From Allium sativum (lineage: Eukaryota; Streptophyta; Magnoliopsida; Asparagales; Amaryllidaceae): a stretch of DNA of 64,000 bases. The DNA lies in assembly GCA_030737875.1 (NCBI GenBank), contig CM060922.1, positions 324,603,956 to 324,667,955 of the forward strand, given 5' to 3'. Positions 60,034-64,000 of the stretch are shown in pieces. Position 1 is the first letter of the stretch. Every line of letters starts with the position of its first letter. The position numbers were made by a program, and so were the translations under genes. Below the pieces are notes generated by a model. That model was not told the DNA's origin. It worked only from the letters and a program-made list of their open reading frames with translations, and did no database searches.

Positions 60034-61051
60034 TCGCGACCTACCCCTTCTGTTTCCCAATCTCATTCAACAGAACAAATCGGATAGCTCCCTTCCTTTT
60101 TATATAATGTATACCGCCCCTTTTATACTTTCATTTTGCAAATCCGAACAAAATCCCTAAATGAAAACAGTCGCGAGAAGCTCGATGTCACCAAGCTGGA
60201 GCACTCAGGAATCGATAATCGCGAGATTTGGGAGGTCAAGATCTGGGTTCGGTCGGTGCGCGATGCTGGATATCAGGAAGACGAGATCGCAGTGGAACCC
60301 TACTTTTCCTGGAGCGGAGCTTTAAGATCTCGCGACCATTTTTGAAAGGTTCGAGGTGAGCCTGGGAGGTAGCAACAAAGTTTTGGGTGTTCGATCATTG
60401 AAGTGCGAAGAAAATGGTGGAGCAGAAGTCACGACGAGGTCCAGCAGCTCCGGCAAGGATCTCGGTTGCTTCCGTGATAAAAACAGTCGATATTTTTCCA
60501 CCGTAGTTCGAGTGCGATTTAGGGTAGCCTTGACAACAGTTTGGAGATACTCACAAGAGAGGGAGTTGTCGGCATGGTTTGCTGGGTCGAGCTGAATTGC
60601 ATAGGAGACCAAACAGTGGAAGTTGGAAGGGTAGATGCACGAAATAAGGACTGCAGATTTCAGGAGCAGCTACGGGATTGCTAATTCAGGAAAGGAAGGT
60701 GTTATACGAATTAGGTAATTTAATTAAATTTTAATTTAACTATCAATTTATTTAGTTAATAACGATTAAATGTATAACAAATATAATTCCGTACGATAAA
60801 CAGTTTTTGATGGGAAAACAAAATGCAATTTGCATCATAAGGGCTTAAGCTTCGCTATGAAATTGGATTTGAAATTTTCGGAGTTGTTTGAGATCATGTA
60901 TGGAATTTCACGGGATATTCGGCAAAACAAAAATCACGGTGAGTAAATCTCACTCATCTTTTATTTAAAATTAGTTTTATTCGCTAAAAATAATTGTTTG
61001 TTGCTTGTTTGGATTTTTTTGGTTTCTTTAAATATATTAGTTATTTAGGCT

Positions 61052-61054
<3 letters not shown>

Positions 61055-61101
<47 letters not shown>
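61055..61101. repeat. AT microsatellite, about 23 units
   Basis: An uninterrupted ATAT... run between GGCTTGCC and TTGGTTTGG. Confidence 0.95.
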
Positions 61102-61104
<3 letters not shown>

Positions 61105-61689
61105 TTTGGTGGTTGGATTCCCGCAGTTTCATTAGCGGATGCCCGCAGTATCATTAGCGGATGACCCTACGCCCACGTATATAAGTGGATCCCCTTTTAT
61201 ACCGCGATATCCTGCCACGAAGCAGGATGGGTATTACTATGTTGACTAACGTTTGTGGATGCAGGAAAACAGGTTTGAGGAATCCAACTGGATTCCTCAA
61301 AAATATATTATCTGTTTGTTTGTTTGCTTGATTTCATATATTCATATATGAGGTGTTAAAAATAAAATGGTTGAAAATTGGGTGATTTGAATGTTTTAAA
61401 TATCGCTGGGCCAAGTGTTAATTTATTTAAAATATTGTGAAAAGGATATTTGAGATTAAAAAGGGAAAATTCTATTTTTAAATAGAATTTGAAATTTGAA
61501 TGGAATAAAAATATAAACTTGTTTTGAAAAATAAAACAAGTAGTTCCTTTATAAACAAAGTTTATAAATAGTTCTTTTATAACGACGTTATAAATGAAGT
61601 GAAAAGAATTATCACTTGATAATTCAGAAATAAAAATACAAGTGTGAAATTGAAAAGGGAAATCTATTTTTTTTAGAAATATCGATTTC

Positions 61690-62480
61690 AAAAGGAATTG
61701 AAATCGAGACTTGTTTAAAGAAGAAATAAAGAAAATTCAAATAGAAATTGAATATAAAGAAAATTAAAATGGAAATTGAATATAGAAAATATAAAGGAGC
61801 TTAAATATAGGATTTGAATATCGAAATTGAAATGGAATTTGAATAAAGAAATTTTAAATGTGGAATTTGAAAATAGAAATTTCAAAATGGAATTTGAAAT
61901 GGGAATTCGAATATAGAATAGAGTTGAAATGGGAATTGGAATATATAATTCAAATGGAGTTTGAAAATAGAATTTGTATATAGAAAATTTAAATAGAATT
62001 TGTATATAGAAAATTTAAATAGAATTTGTATATAGAATTTGAAGAGAATTTGAATATATTGAATTTGAATAGAATTTGAATATACAGAAATTTGAATTCA
62101 AAGGAATTCAAATAGAATTCGAATTCAAAGGAATTCAAATGGATTTGAAGAAAGGGAGTTCAAATGAAATTCAAATATAGAGATTTGAAATAATGGAATT
62201 TAAACCATGGAATTTGAATAGAGAATTCAAATGGAATTTAAAATATGGAATTTGAATATAGGATTCAAATAGAAAATTCAAATGGAGTTTGAATATATGA
62301 AATTCAAAGGGAATTCAAATATAGAATTTGAACGTAGAAATTCAAATGAGATTTGAATAAAGGAAATTCGAATATGGAAATTCAAATAGAATTTGAAAAA
62401 AATAGAAGTGAATTGGAATATGAATATAGAATTCAAGTAAAAGTGAAAATGGAGTTTGAATGGAGTTGAATTTATTTTAA
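61690..62480. repeat. Degenerate GAATTTGAATATAGA-type repeat
   Basis: About 0.8 kb composed almost wholly of variants of GAATTTGAATATAGAAATTC and TTCAAATGGAATTTG, purine-rich on the + strand, with many GAATTC / TTCAAAT inverted pairs. There is no strict period; steps are roughly 15-25 bp. Long low-complexity frames arise from this and are not genes. Confidence 0.8.
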
Positions 62481-63209
62481 ATGATGTTTAAACGTTTATA
62501 TATATAAATATAACAAAAAAAACGAACTTGCCGCAGTGTTGTAGTTCGTAAATTGTCGTGTCGAACTTCAATTGAGTATACAGAACTCAATTGAAGTCGG
62601 GATTCTTTGAAACAAGAAACATCAGGACCGATTTGATAATATTTTTTCTAATTGAGGAGAAAAATATGGATTTCATCGAATAGATTTTGAGTTATATCAA
62701 AGTCAAATTTTCAGAAAAACAGCGCCATAATCGTTTTAAAAACGATAACGGTTTATTTAATTAAATAAAAGGATTTTAAAGAAAAAAATCCGAATGTGCC
62801 ATTACAGAAATCCAGACTAGAGATATAAAACGAATATGAACTCCAGTGAAGTAAGTGAAATGATTTTTGAATAAAAATCAGATTTTTAATTATTAAATAG
62901 GTTTAACTAGTTTGGAAAATAAATAGTTGAATCGAGATTTGAATTTAAATGGGGCGTTGAATAAGTGAAAGAGATTTGAAAATTTATATTCGAAATCGAA
63001 TATGTAACTCGAGTTGAAATGGAATTAGATGGGGTGCATGAGTAGATTAATATATATTGAATGTGATGTTCAAATAAGAAGTGGAATAGGCAAAATCGTT
63101 AATTGAAGAATAAGTGAGCAAAACTGAATTCAAACGATTGGATTGAGTTGAATTGAATTGGAAACAGGTGAATGTGTGTTAGACAGGTATGGAATGTCGT
63201 ATATGAAGA

Positions 63210-63395
63210 TTTTAATTTATGTGCCCAACAAAAAGGTACATGTTTAAATTCATATATGAGATTTTATACGCCGTATCGGCAAGCCGCTTGGATTTTTCTT
63301 TTTTTTCTTTTGGATTGGTGAGGGCTATGGGAGGCTATTTGAAATATCCCGAAGCTCCCGATGCAGGGGAGGTTATGGCGAAATTTTCTGGGAAT
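63210..63395 (+). other. Conserved pre-PPT module in F
   Basis: CCCAACAAAAAGGTACATG, GGCAAGCCGCTTGGATTTTTC, GGGAGGCTATTTGAAATATC and GGGGAGGTTATGGCGAAAT occur in the same order and similar spacing as in C internal domains (about 18650-18830 and 25750-25920), and in part in A (49545-50120). The 62-codon frame over it is probably incidental. Confidence 0.7.
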
Positions 63396-64000
63396 TTAAG
63401 GAGTTAGAATATTTTTAAGATATTTTGATAGTTAGAAATCATTGTATCGATGTATAGAATTCGATAGATAAATGAATATAAAAATCGAATATTGTAAACA
63501 AAAAGGGAAATCTGTAAATTTGAAATAGAAAGCGAACCATTTATATATACGTTTAAAAATGAATAAATGGGTTTTATAATGTTGATTATTCGAGGTAAGT
63601 GGTTTTGTCTGTTTGAAGTTAATGATGTTTTCAGTCAAGGTCTGAGAGGTAATAATACCCCAACTTGATTGATTTCATTTTTAATTGATAAATAGCAAGA
63701 TCCAACCTCGAAGAGAAGTGTTTGAATAACAATTGGTTAAATAAATTATTTTGGGTTGTTGTAACGATGTTTTACACAACATTCGTTTTAACCCAAGTGG
63801 TGGAAATTTTGGAAATATAAAAATAAATATTTCCTGAGTATAATTAAACTAGTCGGGAAAGAGATAAGTGATTGGAATTGTTTCAATTTCAAATAGCATA
63901 TACTTTCTAAGTACAGAAAATAAAAGAAGGCGAGATGTAGAAATGTTTTACAAAAAATGTAAGAGGCCAAGATGATTGTTGAAATATTTGGTTAACAAAT

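Larger units (their letters stand above)
59440..64000 (+). mobile_element. Element F: LTR-type element, continues past the window
   Basis: Starts TGTAACGACCCAG after CATAC inside E. It has a TATA box (60027-60033), a GC-rich leader (about 60030-60700), a GGTGAGT segment near 60950 like one in D, a TA microsatellite, a purine-rich degenerate repeat, and LTR-like AACAGCGCCATAA sequence near 62720. At 63215-63390 it carries the block found in C internal domains (AAAAGGTACATGTTTA, GGGGAGGTTATGGCGAAAT). I see no primer site or purine tract, so the LTR/internal boundary is unknown; a deletion or chimera is likely. The short frames at 60136 and 60356 lie in the leader and are not recognised. Confidence 0.6.

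Overview
The window is repeat-dense, AT-rich nuclear DNA from a flowering plant, most likely intergenic or pericentromeric. The evidence is a Ty3/gypsy chromovirus-type polyprotein, initiator-methionine-tRNA primer sites (TGGTATCAGAGC), purine-rich AAGTGGGGGAGAT tracts before LTRs, and LTRs of 4.5-6.8 kb. I see no intact host gene, tRNA, rRNA or functional transposon protein. The species cannot be named from this sequence.

Positions 1-54920 are one set of nested retroelements. Element A (+ strand; left end outside the window; ends 54920) is a decayed autonomous Ty3/gypsy chromovirus, with RT and RNase H at 3-972, integrase plus a chromodomain-like tail at 47657-49254, a 3' UTR, and a 4.63-kb 3' LTR at 50288-54920. 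Element B (- strand, 973-47656) is inserted in its RNase H region with target duplication AAAGC. B has two ~6.76-kb LTRs around only 390 bp of internal DNA. Element C (+ strand, 12096-44860, target duplication TTAAC) is inserted in B's second LTR. C is a tandem LTR-internal-LTR-internal-LTR array with 5.9-6.0-kb LTRs and ~1.05-kb internal domains. Element D (- strand, 27387-40192) is inserted in C's third LTR. D has two nearly identical 4.55-kb LTRs, a 3.3-kb non-coding internal domain, and a truncated second internal copy at its right edge. B, C and D encode no recognisable protein.

From 54921 to 58315 there is a 41-bp x4 minisatellite, a minus-strand TATA-like promoter and otherwise unassigned AT-rich DNA. 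From 58316 a second nest begins: an LTR fragment E (- strand, related to C and A) is interrupted at 59440 by another LTR-type element F (+), which runs past the window end.

How the parts fit together: the non-coding elements share modules with coding element A (U3 blocks, the LTR 3' region, a pre-PPT block, PPT), so they were probably mobilised in trans by A-like relatives. The most interesting signal is in the 5' leaders of B, C and D. Just downstream of the primer site each carries one to three short hairpins with covarying stems and the same 9-nt apical loop (consensus TYRGTARTR), a candidate RNA recognition signal for packaging or dimerisation. The LTRs also carry a GC-rich, exon-like leader followed by a GT donor, and conserved AG acceptors near the LTR 3' end, which suggests a multi-kilobase intron inside the LTR.
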